Below, piece after piece: positions 21,791 to 33,700 of a stretch of 64,000 nt of DNA (its first letter is position 1; each line of letters starts with the position of its first letter). A model generated the notes under the pieces. That model worked only from the letters and a program-made list of their open reading frames with translations, had not been told where the DNA came from and made no database searches. The position numbers and the translations under genes are program-made. Where the stretch lies: contig NC_058521.1 of the NCBI RefSeq assembly GCF_904849725.1, positions 346,006,638 through 346,070,637 on the forward strand. Reading direction: 5' to 3'. The DNA comes from Hordeum vulgare subsp. vulgare. Taxonomy: Eukaryota; Streptophyta; Magnoliopsida; Poales; Poaceae.

Positions 21791-24700
21791 ACAACATATA
21801 TATGACAAATAAGCTAAATTGAAGAAGAAAGAGAAGAAGGAAGAAGAGAACAAGGAGAAGAAAAACAAGAAGGAGGAGGAGGGGAAGAGGAAGGAGAAGT
21901 AGAAGGAGGAGGAGAAGAAGAAAAAAGAAGAGAAGGACAAGGACAATAAGGAGGAGAAGAAGGAGGAGATAATAAGAAGGAGAAGAAGGAGGGCTCCTTC
22001 TCCTTCTTCTCCTCCTTCTTCTCTTCTTCTCCTCCTCCTCCTTCTTCTTCTTCTTCTCCTTCTCCTTCTCTTCTTCTCTTCTTCTTCTTCTTCTTCCTTC
22101 TTTTCATTTCTCCTCTTCTCCTCTTCTTGGAGCAAAATTAGCTAACTATGTCTTTTTGGAGGTAAATGCGCTAATTATGTCATTATAGAGGAAAACAAGC
22201 TAAGTATATAATATTAATGAGCTAACCAAGGTTCTTATGCCATTTTGAGCTTATAATGTCTTTTAGGAGCTAAATTGGCTAATTATATCATTGTTGGGGA
22301 AATTAAGGCAAGCAGAATATGAAATAGGAAAAGAAAGAGGATGAGGAGGAGAAGAAGAATAAATAAAGAAGAAGGAGGAGAAGGAGGAGGAGGAGGAGAA
22401 GGACTAGAAGGTCCTTGGCCTTCTCCTCCTCCTCCTCCTCCTTCTTCTCTTCTTCTTCTTCTTTCTTTCTTTTCATTTTTCCTATTTCTTCTCCTCTTCT
22501 CCTCTTCTTGGAGCTAAATTAGCTAACTATGTCTTTTTGGAGCTAAATGGGCTAATTATCCCATTTTAGAGGAAAACAAGCTAAGTATATAATATTAATG
22601 AGCTAACCAAGGTTCTTATGCCATTTTGAGGTTATTATGGCATTTTGGAGCTAAATGGGCTAATTATGTCATTGTTGGGGAAATTAAGGCAAGGAGAATG
22701 TGCAATAGGAGAAGAAAGAGTAGGAGGAGAAGAAGAAGAAGAAATAAAGAAGAAGGAGGAGAACGAGGAGGAGGAGGAGAAGGACTAGAAGGTACTTGGC
22801 CTTCTCCTCATCCTCCTCCTCCTCCTCCTCCTTCTCTTTTTCTTCTTCTTCTTTCTTTTCATTTTTCCTATTTCTTCTCCTGTTCTCCTCTTCTTGGAGC
22901 AAAATTAGCTAAATATGTCTTTTTGGAGATAAATGGGCTAATTATCTCATTTTAGAGGAAAACAAGCTAAGTATATAATATTAATGAGCTAACCAAGGTT
23001 CTTATGCCATTTTGAGCTTATTATGGCATTTTGAAGCTAAATGGGCTAATTATATCATTGTTGGGGAAATTAAGGCAATGAGAATACGAAAGAGGAGAAG
23101 AAAGAGGAGGAGGAGAAGAAGAAGAAATAAAGAAGGAGGAGGAGGATGAGAAGGACTAGAAGGTCCTTGGCCTTCTCCTCCTTCTCCTCCTCCTCCTCCT
23201 CCTCCTTATCCTTCTTCTCCTGCTCCTTCTTCTCCTTCTCCTTCTCTTCTCTTTCTCTTCTTCTTTTTGTTCTTCCTTTTCATTTCTCCTCTTCTCCTCT
23301 TCTTGGAGCTAAATTATCTAACTATGTATTTTTGGAGCTAAATGGGCTAATTATCTCGTTTTAGAGGAAAACAAGCTATGTATATGATATTAATGAGCTA
23401 ACCAAGGTTCTTATGCCATTTTGAGCTTATTATGGCATTTTCGAGCTAAATGGGCTAATTATGTCATTGTTGGGGAAATTAAGGCAAGGAGAATATGAAA
23501 GAGGAGGAGGAGGAGAATAATAAGAAATAAAGAAGAAGGAGGAGAACGAGGAGGAGGAGGAGAAGGACTAGAAGGTCCTTGGCCTTCTCCTCCTTCTCCT
23601 CCTCCTCCTTCTCCTTCTTCTCCTCCTCCTTCTTCTCCTTCTCCTTCTCTTCTCTTTCTCTTCTTCTTTTTGTTCTTCCTTTTCATTTCTCCTCTTCTCC
23701 TCTTCTTGGAGCTAAATTATCTAACTATGTCTTTTTGGAGCTAAATGGGCTAATTATCCCATTTTAGAGGAAAACAAGCTAAGTATACAATATTAATGAG
23801 CTAACCAAGGTTCTCATGCCATTTTGAGGCTATTATGGCATTTTGGAGCTAAATGGGCTAATTATGTCATTGTTGGGGAAATTAAGGCAAGGAAAATATG
23901 AAATAGGAGAAGAAAGAGGAGGAGGAGAAGAAGAAGAAGAAATAAAGAAGAAGGAGGAGAAGGAGGAGGAGGAGGAGAAGGACTAGAAGGTCCTTGGCCT
24001 TCTCCTCCTTCTCCTCCTCCTCCTCCTCCTCCTTCTCCTTCTTCTCTTCTTCTTCTTCTTCTTTCTTTGCATTTTTCCTATTTCTTCTCCTCTTCTCCTC
24101 TTCTTGGAGCTAAATTAGCTAAATATGTCTTTTTGGAGCTAAATGGGCTAATTATCTCATTTTAGAGGAAAACAAGCAAAGTATATAATATTAATGAGCT
24201 AACCAAGGTTCTTATGCCATTTTGAGCTTATTATGGCATTTTGGAGCTAAATGGGTTAATTATGTCATTGTTGGGGAAAGTAAGGCAAGGAGAATATGAA
24301 GGAGGAGAACAAAGAGGAGGAGGAGGAGAATAATAAGAAATAAAGAAGAAGGAGGAGAAGGAGGAGGAGGACGAGAAGGACTAGAAGGTCCTTGTCCTTC
24401 TCCTCCTTCTCATCCTCCTCCTCCTCCTCCTTCTCCTTCTCCTCCTCCTTCTTCTCCTTCTCCTTCTCTTCTCTTTCTCTTCTTATTTTTGTTCTTCCTT
24501 TTCATTTATCCTCTTCTCCTCTTCTTGGAGCTAAATTAGCTAACTATGTCTATTTGGAGCTAAATGGGCTAATTATCTCATTTTAGAGGAAAACAAGCTA
24601 ATCATATAATATTAATGAGCTAACCAAGGTTCTTATGCCATTTTGAGCTTATTATGGCATTTTGGAGCTAAATGGGCTAATTATGTCATTGTTGGGGAAA

Positions 24701-25855
24701 TTAAGGCAATGATAATATGAAAGAGGAGAAGAAATAGGAGGAGGAGGAGAATAATAAGAAATAAAGAAGGAGTAGAACGAGGAGGAGGAGGAGAAGGACT
24801 AGAAGGTCCTTGGCCTTCTCCTCCTTCTCCTCCTCCTCCTTCTCCTTCTTCTCCTCCTCCTTCTTCTCCTTCTCCTTCTCTTCTCTTTCTCTTCTTAATT
24901 TTGTTCTTCCTTTTCATTTCTCCTCTTCTCCTCTTCTTGGAGCTAAATTAGCTAACTATGTCTATTTGGAGCTAAATGGGCTAATTATCTCATTTTAGAG
25001 GAAAACGAGCTAAGTATATACAATTAATGAGCTAGCCAAGGTTCTTATGCCATTTTGAGCTTATTATGGCATTTTGGAGCTAAATGGGCTAATTATGTCA
25101 TTGTTGGGGAAATTAAAGCAAGGAGAATATGAAAGAGGAGAAGAAATAGGAGGAGGAGGAGAAGAAGAAGAAATAAAGAAGGAGGAGGAGGAGGAGGAGG
25201 AGGAGAAGGACTAGAAGGTCGTTGGCCTTCTCCTCCTTCTCCTCCTTCTCCTCCTCCTCCTCCTTCTCATTCTTCTCCTCCTCCTTCTTCTCCTTCTCCT
25301 TCTCTTCTCTTTCTCTTCTTCTTTTTGTTCTTCCTTTTCATTTCTCCTCTTCTCCTCTTCTTGGAGCTAAATTAGCTAACTATGTCTTTTTGGAGATAAA
25401 TGGGCTAATTATCCCATTTTAGAGGAAAACAAGCTAAGTATATAATATTAATGAGCTAACCAAGGTTCTTATGCCATTTTGAGGTTATTATGGCATTTTG
25501 GAGCTAAACGGGCTAATTATGTCATTGTTGGGGAAATTAAGGCAAGGAGAATATGAAATAGGATAAGAAAGAGGAGGAGGAGAAGAATAAGAAGAAATAA
25601 AGAAGGAGGAGAAGGAGGACGAGGACGAGAAGGACTAGAAGGTCCTTGGCGTTTTCCTCCTTGTCCTCCTCCTCCTCCTCCTCCTCCTTCTCCTTCTTCT
25701 CTTCTTCTTCTTCTTTCTTTTCATTTTTCCTATTTCTTCTCCTCTTCTCCTCTCCTTGGAGCTAAATTAGGTAACTATGTCTTTTTGGAGCTAAATGGGC
25801 TAATTATGTCATTGTTGGGGAAATTAAGGCAAGGAGAATATGAAAGAGGAGAAGA
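21791..25855. repeat. Purine/pyrimidine hairpin array of CACTA-A
   Basis: Ten tandem hairpin units of roughly 370-425 bp. Nine have the palindromic core AAGGAC-TAGAAG-GTCCTT (first near 22399, last near 25629); the first unit (about 21990) instead has the GGAGGGCTCC core seen in CACTA-B. Each core is flanked by complementary GGA/GAA and TCC/TTC tracts of 60-130 bases. Unit spacers carry GAGCTAAATGGGCTAATTATG and TTGTTGGGGAAATTAAGG, the latter at about 22291, 22672, 23059, 23467, 23870, 24270, 24688, 25100, 25524 and 25812. Encoded frames are low-complexity artefacts. Confidence 0.85.
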
Positions 25856-25859
25856 GAAA

Positions 25860-28345
25860 CTTATCGTAGTGGTCATCAAGGAGGAGAAACACCTGGAGAA
25901 GGGTCGTGCGATTCCGCTCGGGAGTTATTTTGCAGAATATATATTTTCCATTGTGTCAGTTACCATGATGACACTCAATTATTAATACTAGTTTATAATG
26001 AAACTCACCGTGCCAATCGAAGAGAAGAGGGCATCGGCGGAGGGACTTGACCGCTCTTCTCGCACAGACCCTGAAGAGTGGGTCGTATTAGTTAGTAATG
26101 AAACAGACATTACACACATGATTTGGCTAATGTGAAAAAAAACTTACCACAAAAAGCTCGTACTAGGCCCGTTGACACACCTCATTCCGGGACCTCTCCT
26201 CCTCAATCAATCATGCCGTGGTCTGGTCCCTCTCATCAAGAGCAGCCTGACTTGCCAATCTCTCTTTCTCAAGAGCAGCCTCAAGAGCAGCCTGGCTTGC
26301 CAATCTCTCTTTCTCAAGAGCAGCCTGGTTTGCCAATCTCTCTTTCTGAAGAGCAGCCTGAAACACCATTCCTCGTTACCATTGTAATGATCTATGCTGA
26401 CACACATAATGAAATGGATGAAAGTGTTCTTAGTCCGTACAACTAACCTCGATGGCAAGATCGACTGGCCGTGGACGACGCATTATCTCAGGACAGCTGC
26501 TCGACTGGCATGCCTTGATCTCCGGGAGAGTGAGTGGACAACGTATTATCCCATCTCCAATGGCTATCGAGCCATGGGGCCTCCCGCCACCAGATATCAT
26601 CACCAGCTCTGGATCCAAAGGTTCCTAGCTAGTGTTAAAGTCATCCCCTTTCGTAGCCTTCCCCGCGTCCCTGTATGCCACGAGCTTCTGGTGGGATGAT
26701 ATGTTGGTGAATTTATTGGGATCATCCAGGTCAGACTCAGAGAATGCCTTCGCCTTCTGGTACGAGGCAGTATGGGCCATGCCATAAAGGTCGTACAAGT
26801 GTGGCATCTCCGTCTTATTGTTATGCGCCTAAAAGAGAGGAACAAAATATTAGCATGAAGAATGAATTGCATGAATCATGAAGCAAATCACATACCCAGT
26901 TTCGTCCGAACTGAAGTAAGTTGGCGCTGCCTTGATGGTGTGGCACACCAACCATTTGGCTACGCCGATCCTTTGCATTCTCATGGACGGCTCGCCAGCT
27001 GCCTGTGCATCATTCATCAACCAACGCCTCCCACCAATCCATCTTATCTACACACCATCTCGGGGGCACCTGTAAGTTATTAGAAATAATTTTGTATTGC
27101 TCCTTCTTCGGAAACTTTCCGCGGCAATCCTTCTTCTGCTTCTTAATACCACGCGTGGCGTAGTAATCTCGAATAGCCTGCGGCCGAGCCTCGTGGTGTA
27201 AGTTCTGTAGTAACCGCCTACACTCGGCCTCGAGAACCCTGGCCGCCTCCTCCTCATATCCATCCTCACACCTATAGAAGGTCTGCAATCAAACATGATT
27301 AGTACAATAATTATCTATATTGTTAATTTTACATTCTGTAAAAGGATAATTTACCCAAATGCTCTTGATCACCATCTTGGCCCTCGTGTGGCACAAGACA
27401 CCATCTATAATCTCCTCCGACGGGGCCTGCGCAGCCTGGTAGTGCTCCCAGGAAAATCCTAGTGTAGGAACCTTACCCTCACCAGGCAACGTGACAAACC
27501 CTGGGAAATTTGTCTGGCATAGCACACCAAGGACGGAGTTCGGCTTGCGGACTCCAAGAGGGTGTACCCATCCCCTACAGTATGATAAGGTCAACGCATT
27601 AGATATTTGAACAAACTTGAAGGCAAAAGCTAAAAAAGAGTAAATGTACTTACCTATCTCCTTCAGGTTTAATCACCGGCCTCTCCTCGCGGGTAGCCGA
27701 CACGACCGGGAGACGTGTACTACCATGCTTGTACACGGTGGCCCCGCCCACATGCACATCGCCCTCACTATCCGTAAGCTCATCCCCGCCATCCCCGCAC
27801 CCTGAGCCACCCGGACCCTCGGTCCAATCCGGCAACTCGGTCCGATCCGGCCAGGTCTCCGATCCGGGCCTCTCTACGTCGGGTGAAGCCTCCGGAACCG
27901 TAATCTCGTGGGCCGAATGATCCTCGACCCAAGGCTTCTCCGGGACTGGAGTCTCATGGGACGAATGCCCGTCAAAACCAGGCTCCGGGAACGGAGCCCC
28001 CGTAGCCTCCTCCGCAAATGGGTCGACCATAGTAGTCCTATGCTCGGGTGAATGAGCTGCTGGTGGTGGCGAGGACGGCTCAAGAATCCTCTTGGATCTT
28101 CCGCAGCCACCACCTCTCCCTGTACCCTTCCCCTTCTTCCCTACTCAACCAGCACCTCTCCAAGTGGGCAATGCCGCCGACGAAGAAGAACCCACCGGTG
28201 GTGTCGACAGACTGTCTGCCAAGGCTCAACGGAGAGATAAGGGTGGAAGGGAAGTACCACCCCTCGTGCGGGGCGCCTGGGAAGAACCCGTCGAGCAATC
28301 TGGACCAGCGCCCACCATCTTTCCACACCTGGTGACCTGCCATGA
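25860..28345 (-). pseudogene. CACTA-A TNP1-like (Transposase_24) gene remnant
   Basis: Presumed role: DNA-binding partner of the transposase, recognising subterminal repeats (family knowledge from En/Spm TnpA). Minus-strand exons I can see: proline- and acid-rich N-terminal exon (to about 27650, GTAAGT donor at 27649); 27575-27356 with GVRKPNSVLGVLCQTNFPGF and WEHYQAAQAP; 27282-27090 with RDYYATRGIKKQKKDCRGKF; 27071-26890 with PPRWCVDKMDWWEALVDEW; 26830-26430 with MPHLYDLYGMAHTASYQKAK and FTNISSHQKLVAYRDAGKA; a coiled-coil exon around 26390-26150; terminal exons near 26060-25860. In-frame stops are present in the N-terminal exon (between 28345 and 28113) and at about 26625, so it is probably non-functional. 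Exon limits are approximate. Confidence 0.7.
26222..26364 (-). repeat. 33-bp tandem repeat encoding an 11-residue coiled-coil unit
   Basis: On the minus strand this encodes successive AALEKERLASQ units (one reads AALQKERLANQ), with one truncated unit AALE in the middle. The 33-bp period keeps the frame. Heptad-like spacing of Ala/Leu indicates an extended alpha-helical coiled coil, as expected for the C-terminal dimerisation part of TNP1/TnpA-like proteins. CACTA-B has a coiled coil here but not this repeat. Confidence 0.8.
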
Positions 28346-28513
28346 TAAAGATTAAAAGAAATTAGTACAACATAAAAAAATTGAATAACTGACATGAATA
28401 ATAATATGTACATGAATAAAAAAGATTAAAATATATATAATTTAAGTTGTGAATCTTACAAACTAATAATTATCATCAATAAATGCATCATCATCATCAC
28501 TATCACGCATGTC

Positions 28514-31500
28514 TTAATGAATGACGTGCTCGTCGGGTTCAACGGCGTGAAGTTGTGAAAGGCCTTCCTTTAATCGTTGAAGCATTGACAGGTCATCCGC
28601 ATCAGTAACCTCTACGAGTTCCAGGTCTTCTAGTTCCGGCTCAGGGATGGAGTCGGATTCATTGTCGCTTTCTACTTCCATATTCTTGGGTGAAGCACGG
28701 TGGTTCTTGAAACGTTTCTTGGAAACACGTGTTTCTTGGAAGAATTCTCCATCATATGTGTCTCGGTTAATGTGAGGTTCATAATCCTGTTCATTTGGGA
28801 GAGGTGGTCTGACATGTGGCGGCACTTCATAAACAACATACCAACCTTCCAGATTCTTATCCGTTTGGCATGCCCACGGTAGATAGAAAACTTGGGTCGC
28901 CTGTTTAGCCGTAATATAGATATCGGGAACATCTAAATGGGTGATTGGATTGATTTCGACTAGTCCTATATGTTCATGAGTCCTTCTAGTCTTCTTCGGC
29001 TTGAATCAATAACATTTGAAGACTACGACGTTCGGTGGGTTTTCACCATAGAATTGAAGTTCATAAATTGCTTCAACTCTTCCATAATACTCGATAACAC
29101 CTTCGCCGATAGCAGAGACACCACCATTTTAGATTTCCGGTCGGGCATAGATAGCTCTTTGCCAAAGGTACGAAAGAGATACCCGTTGATGTTGTATTTC
29201 TCAAATGAACGGACCTTATAGTCAAAACCATTAGCGACTTGTCTCATTTCGGTGTCCATAGACTCTGAATTAGCCTACAAGTTTAATATGAAACGATTGT
29301 TGCATTAGCCGCAAGTTAGACCAAGAAATGAAAAGGTCCATTATTGATAATTACCGTTTGTTTGAACCAAGAGATGAAACCGGGATAGCCGCCTCCTGTC
29401 TTTGACAGAAACTCATACTCTTCGACGGAATCATTTTCGATCGCCCCTCCATCCGAGAATTTGGCGACGTAATGGTTGTTTGAAATATCCGGGAATATGA
29501 GCAGTTCAAATGAATTAGAAGTTACGGGAAAATGTACCGAGAACTCACTCGATGTACGGCGGCACTTCTGTTAGGTTGTTGAAGATATACAACGAAATGT
29601 TCCGCCATTCTCCGACATCCAACGTTATTGGTTTCGAAGCACCAGCTGGTGCGAGCTTCCCTTTGAATAGGCGGAGGTTTGACCCACCTTTTTTAGGGTC
29701 TGTATCATCGTGCCGAGGCTTCGGATTATGCAAATGATGATTTTTGGCTTCGTAGTGTGTTGTCACAAAGTTTGCCACCTCCTCAGTAATGAATGCCTCA
29801 GCCATCGATGCATCCATTCTATGCTTACTTTTACATTTAGCTTGAAGGGTCTTCTGCATCCTCTCAGTTGCATAGCAGCAACGATCTTGCATGGGCCCAC
29901 CCAATCTTTCCTCGGTCGGTAGATGTAAAATCAAATGCTGCATTGGATTAAAGAAGCCCGGTGGAAAGATCTTCTCTAACTTGCACAACAACTCCAGTGC
30001 AAACTCCTCCATGTCTTCTACCACGCCAGGCAACAATTCTTTCGCACAAAGAACATGGAATAAATAGCTCAGTTCCGCCAGAACTAGCCATTCATCCTCA
30101 GGAATAAAGCCATGTAACATCACCGGCATTACCCGCTCTAGCCATATGTGCCAATCATGACTCTTGAGACCAAAGATTTTTATTTTTTCAAGACTCGCTC
30201 CCCTCTTTAGATTCGCTGCATACCCATCGGGGAATATCAAGTGCATTTTGACCCACAAGATAATTTGCCTCATAGCTGGCCTTCCAAGATTGAACCAGGC
30301 CTTTGGCTTCGACCACTTCTGCTTTCCTTTGCCTTCTCGCATGTTTTGTAACGGTCTATGACATAGTGTCTCTTGATCGACTCTAGCCTTAGTATTATCC
30401 TTTGTCTTCCCATCTAAGTCGAACAACGTACCAAAAATAGCCTCTCCGATATTCTTTTCAGTGTGCATCATGTCGATGTTGTGTGGAAGAAGGAGGTCTT
30501 TGAAGTAAGGCACATCCTAGAAGCATGGCTTGTGAGTCCTGGCGTGTTTTGAATTATACCCCTTGAAATACCCTGGACACTCTGGATCAGGATCGAGGGC
30601 ATTTAACTGATCCAGGATCTGTTGGCCTGTGAACGCATGTGGTGCCAAGTTTTTGACAACTTTACCTTTGGTAAAGTTCTTCTTGTCTTTTCTGAAATGA
30701 TGGTCAGGATCCAGGAACTGTCTATGCAAGTCAAAGAAAGAATACTTCCGACCCTCCTGCAACCAATGAAACTGAAGAGCTGCCTTGCATTGGGGGCACG
30801 GGAACCTTCCATGCACACACCATCCAGAGAATAGCGCATGGGCTGGCAAGTCATGCATATAGTACATGTACCGCACATGCATTTTGAAGTTTTCTTTTCT
30901 AGCGGCATCGTATGTCTTGACCCCATTATCCCAAGCTTCTTCCAATTCATCCTTAAGCTATTGCAGGTACACATTCATATTCTTCCCCGGATAATTGGGC
31001 CCTGGAATTAACAACGTCAGAAATATGTTCTTTCTTTGCATAATCTGCCCGGGGGGGGGGAGATTGAGTGGAATGAAAAATACAGGCCAACAACTGTATT
31101 GGGTTGCCGTCATGCCGAAGGGATTAAAACCATCCGTGGCGGCGCAGACTCGAGGATTCCTTGGATTTGACGCTTTATCCTGATGCAATCCATCGAAATG
31201 TTTCCACGCTTCCCCATCCGATGTGTGTACCATCATCTTATTCCTATCCGCATCTAGTTCGGTTCTTTTGCCCAATTTGTGCCATGTCATCTGTCTGGTT
31301 GTCTCTTCAACCATGAAAAGACATTGAAGTCTTGGTACGATTGGCATATATCGAAGAACACTAACCTTCATTTTGGTCTGCCTCTTCTCACCCATACCAT
31401 TGTCTACCACAAGATACCTGCAAGACTCGCAATTGGGACAATAGTCCAAGTGTGCATACTCCGTCCTAAATAAGACACATCCTTTCTCACATGCATCTAT

Positions 31501-32103
31501 CTTTTCATAGGACATCTTAAGTACACGAAGTATTTTGTCCGACTGGTACAGGTTTGCAGGCATGACATGGCCTTTGGGTAGGAAGCGTCCAAATAGTGTC
31601 ATCATCGCGTCGTAGCATTCTATTCCCAAGTTGAACTGAGCCTTGAGAGCCATTACTTGTGCAATTGCATCCAGCTGACAGGGCTCAGTGTGCTCATGGA
31701 GAGGACGTTTTGAAGACTCCAACATTTCATAAAAGGCCTTTGCAGATTCCGCCATCTCATCTTCCGAATGCGGAGCATCATCAAAGTCTTGCACCATGTC
31801 TTCGATCGGGGTACCATGCTCGTCCGTGCGACGAAGGACCACCTCAGCTCTTGTGCGTTGTATAGACTCACCATGAAATGTCCACACCATATAATTAGGC
31901 TTAAAACCCCTCCTCTGCAGGTGTTCAATCATTACAGCCTCTGTCGTCTTTTTATAGTTGTCGCATCTAGGACAGGGGCAATAGTTTCTTTCCTGGCCAT
32001 TTGCGAATGCGGCTTTCACAAATTCCTTTGTTTTTACAAACCATTCTTTCGTCATCTCTTTCTGACTAGGGTGACCGGTATACATCCACACACGATCACT
32101 CAT
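28514..32103 (-). pseudogene. CACTA-A TNP2-type transposase gene, interrupted by stops
   Basis: Transposase of the En/Spm superfamily, which cuts at the CACTA termini. Start ATG at 32101-32103. Exon 1 (32103-29549, about 851 codons) has the Transpos_assoc domain with NYCPCPRCDNYKK (residues about 40-55), the Transposase_21 core with DGFNPFGMTATQYSCWPVFF and IPGPNYPGKNMNVYL, the HNIDMMHTEKNIGEAIFGTL motif, then DUF4218 (ADGYAANLKRG-type through LHLPTEERLGGPMQDRC). A GTGAGT donor ends exon 1. Later exons: about 29500-29355 (EYEFLSKTGGGYPGFISWFK), 29279-28940 and 28932-28514 (DUF4216 and acidic tail). Defects: TAG at codon 382 (30958-30960), TAG at codon 529 (30517-30519, where CACTA-B has Trp), and a frameshift plus a stop in the DUF4216 exon. 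Otherwise collinear with CACTA-B. Confidence 0.85.
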
Positions 32104-32757
32104 CTTGCGTAGCTACTAAAGATAGAAGAAACATATTTATATATAATTTAGCATTTATATTCATCGGTTAATCAGGTTCGCCATTTTTATTACGTCCAGG
32201 CAACCTACACACTAATAGGTAAAGATAGGTCCTAATCCCACCCGGGTATGTGTAGATTGTGTTCGTTTTCCCATGCTCTGCTCCAGATCCAACGCAAAAT
32301 TTTGGCAGCACCTCCCCGTTGTTCTCCTGATACAAGTCTCCGCAATAAACAGAGAGGATGTGCATCCGAAGAACAACAAGGAGGCACTAACAAAATTCTG
32401 CATTGGATCCAGAGCACAACATACGGGAAAACGAACCCAATCTACACATACTCGGGTTGTCCATGGATAATGTTGGACAATTCAAAAGGATGGCGGTTAT
32501 AAATACGCAAAGACATGCATATTTATAGATGTCGCCCTTTCGAACGGGAGACGCATACTGGTCACGCATACTAATAAATTAATTTAATTACCTAAATCTA
32601 GAAAGTTTCATCAGGAAACCGAGCCACAGTAAATGAAGGGGCGGGGAGGAGATGAAATTTGTACTGACCCACGAATGCAGGGGCGGAGCTCTTACAACGC
32701 ACGGGCAGGTCTTCGCACAGCAGACCTCACAGCGACGAGACAACTATCACATGTAAA
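32104..32757. other. 5' flanking region of the CACTA-A transposase
   Basis: Non-coding. Contains the long inverted repeat described separately (32240-32457), followed by about 300 bases with no recognised element. It is homologous to 49290-49920 of CACTA-B, so it is a conserved regulatory or leader region of the family. Confidence 0.5.
32240..32457. repeat. Long inverted repeat (about 88-bp arms) upstream of the CACTA-A transposase
   Basis: Left arm 32240-32327 starts ACCCGGGTATGTGTAGATTG; right arm 32369-32457 in reverse complement starts ACCCGAGTATGTGTAGATTG. Both share GTTCGTTTTCCC, AGATCCAA/GGATCCAA, AATTTTG and GTTGTTCT blocks in the same order. The loop is about 41 bases. Differences between arms are mostly C/T and G/A changes, many still pairing as G-U. 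The same structure stands at 49424-49641. Frames on both strands here are by-products of the palindrome. Confidence 0.85.
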
Positions 32758-33160
32758 TCCACCCGATCAACACAAATATTCTAATTATGTCATTTTAGAG
32801 GAAAACAAGTTAAGAATATAATATTCAAGAGATAAGGTCAGGAGAATAAGATAGAGGAGAAGAAAGAGGAGGAGGAGAAGAAGAAGAAGAAATCAAGAAG
32901 AAGGAGAAGGAGGAGGAGGAGAAGAAGGAGGAGAAGAAGGAGGAGGAGAAGGTATTCTTCTTCTCTTCTTCTCTTCCTCTTCTCTTCTTCTTTTCTTCTT
33001 CTCCTTCTTATTTTTTTCTTCTCCTCCTCCTCCTCTTCTTCTTCTTCTTCTTCTTCTTCTTCTTCTTCTTCTTCTTCTTCTTCTCCTCCTCCTCCTCCTC
33101 TCCTCTTCTCCTCCTCCTCCTCTTCTTCTTCTTCCTATTCTTTCTATTAAGCTAACTAAC
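32758..33160. repeat. Single hairpin unit near the transposase end of CACTA-A
   Basis: Starts with the array spacer phrase CTAATTATGTCATTTTAGAGG and AGAATAAGATAGAGGAG, then a GGA/GAA tract, then a TTC tract including an uninterrupted (CTT)n run at about 33034-33083. It is a dispersed member of the 21791-25855 array, more than 7 kb away at the other end of the same element. Confidence 0.75.
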
Positions 33161-33700
33161 TAACTAACATAACTAACCAAGCTAACTAAACCTATCGCTA
33201 AACCTCGATAGCACTAAATCGCAAAAAAACAGAATCTACCACTAAGTGACAAAAAAAAATCTAGCTACCACTAAATACCAAACAATAAAAAATCAACTTC
33301 TTCTTCTTTTTTCTCTTCTTCTCCTTCTTATTTTTTCTTATTCTCTTCTTCTCTTCTTCTTCTCTTCTTCTTTACTTCTTCTCCTTCTTATTTTTCTTCT
33401 CTTCTTCTTCTTCTTCTCCTTCTTATTTTTTTCTTCTCCTCCTCTTCTTCTTCTTCTTCTTCTTCTTTTTCTTCTCCTCCTCCTCCTCCTCCTACTCCTC
33501 TTCTTCTTCTCCTCTTCTCGTCCTCCTTCTCTTCCTCTTATCCTCTTCTCCTCCTCTACCTAACTAACCAAGCTAACTAACTAACCTAACTAAAACTACT
33601 AACCTAACTAAATCTACCACTAAAACTGCTAACAATAATCTTGCTACCACTAATTAACAAAACAAAACTAAATCTGTAAAAAAAAATTTAAAAAAAAAGG
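33161..33700. repeat. CTAA and TTC low-complexity tract (CACTA-A)
   Basis: Blocks of (CTAA)n / AACTAACTAAC alternate with TTC/TCC-rich tracts. No coding content; the leucine/serine frames are low complexity. Equivalent to 50555-50980 in CACTA-B. Confidence 0.65.

Noticed and set aside
21791..25855. Possible CRISPR-like array of regular repeats
   Set aside because: Units are near 400 bp, themselves palindromic and low complexity, without unique spacers, inside a plant transposon.
32168..32502. Several frames of 60-84 residues on both strands, repeated at 49352-49714
   Set aside because: They arise from the inverted repeat, which makes both strands read similarly; there is no evidence of translation.
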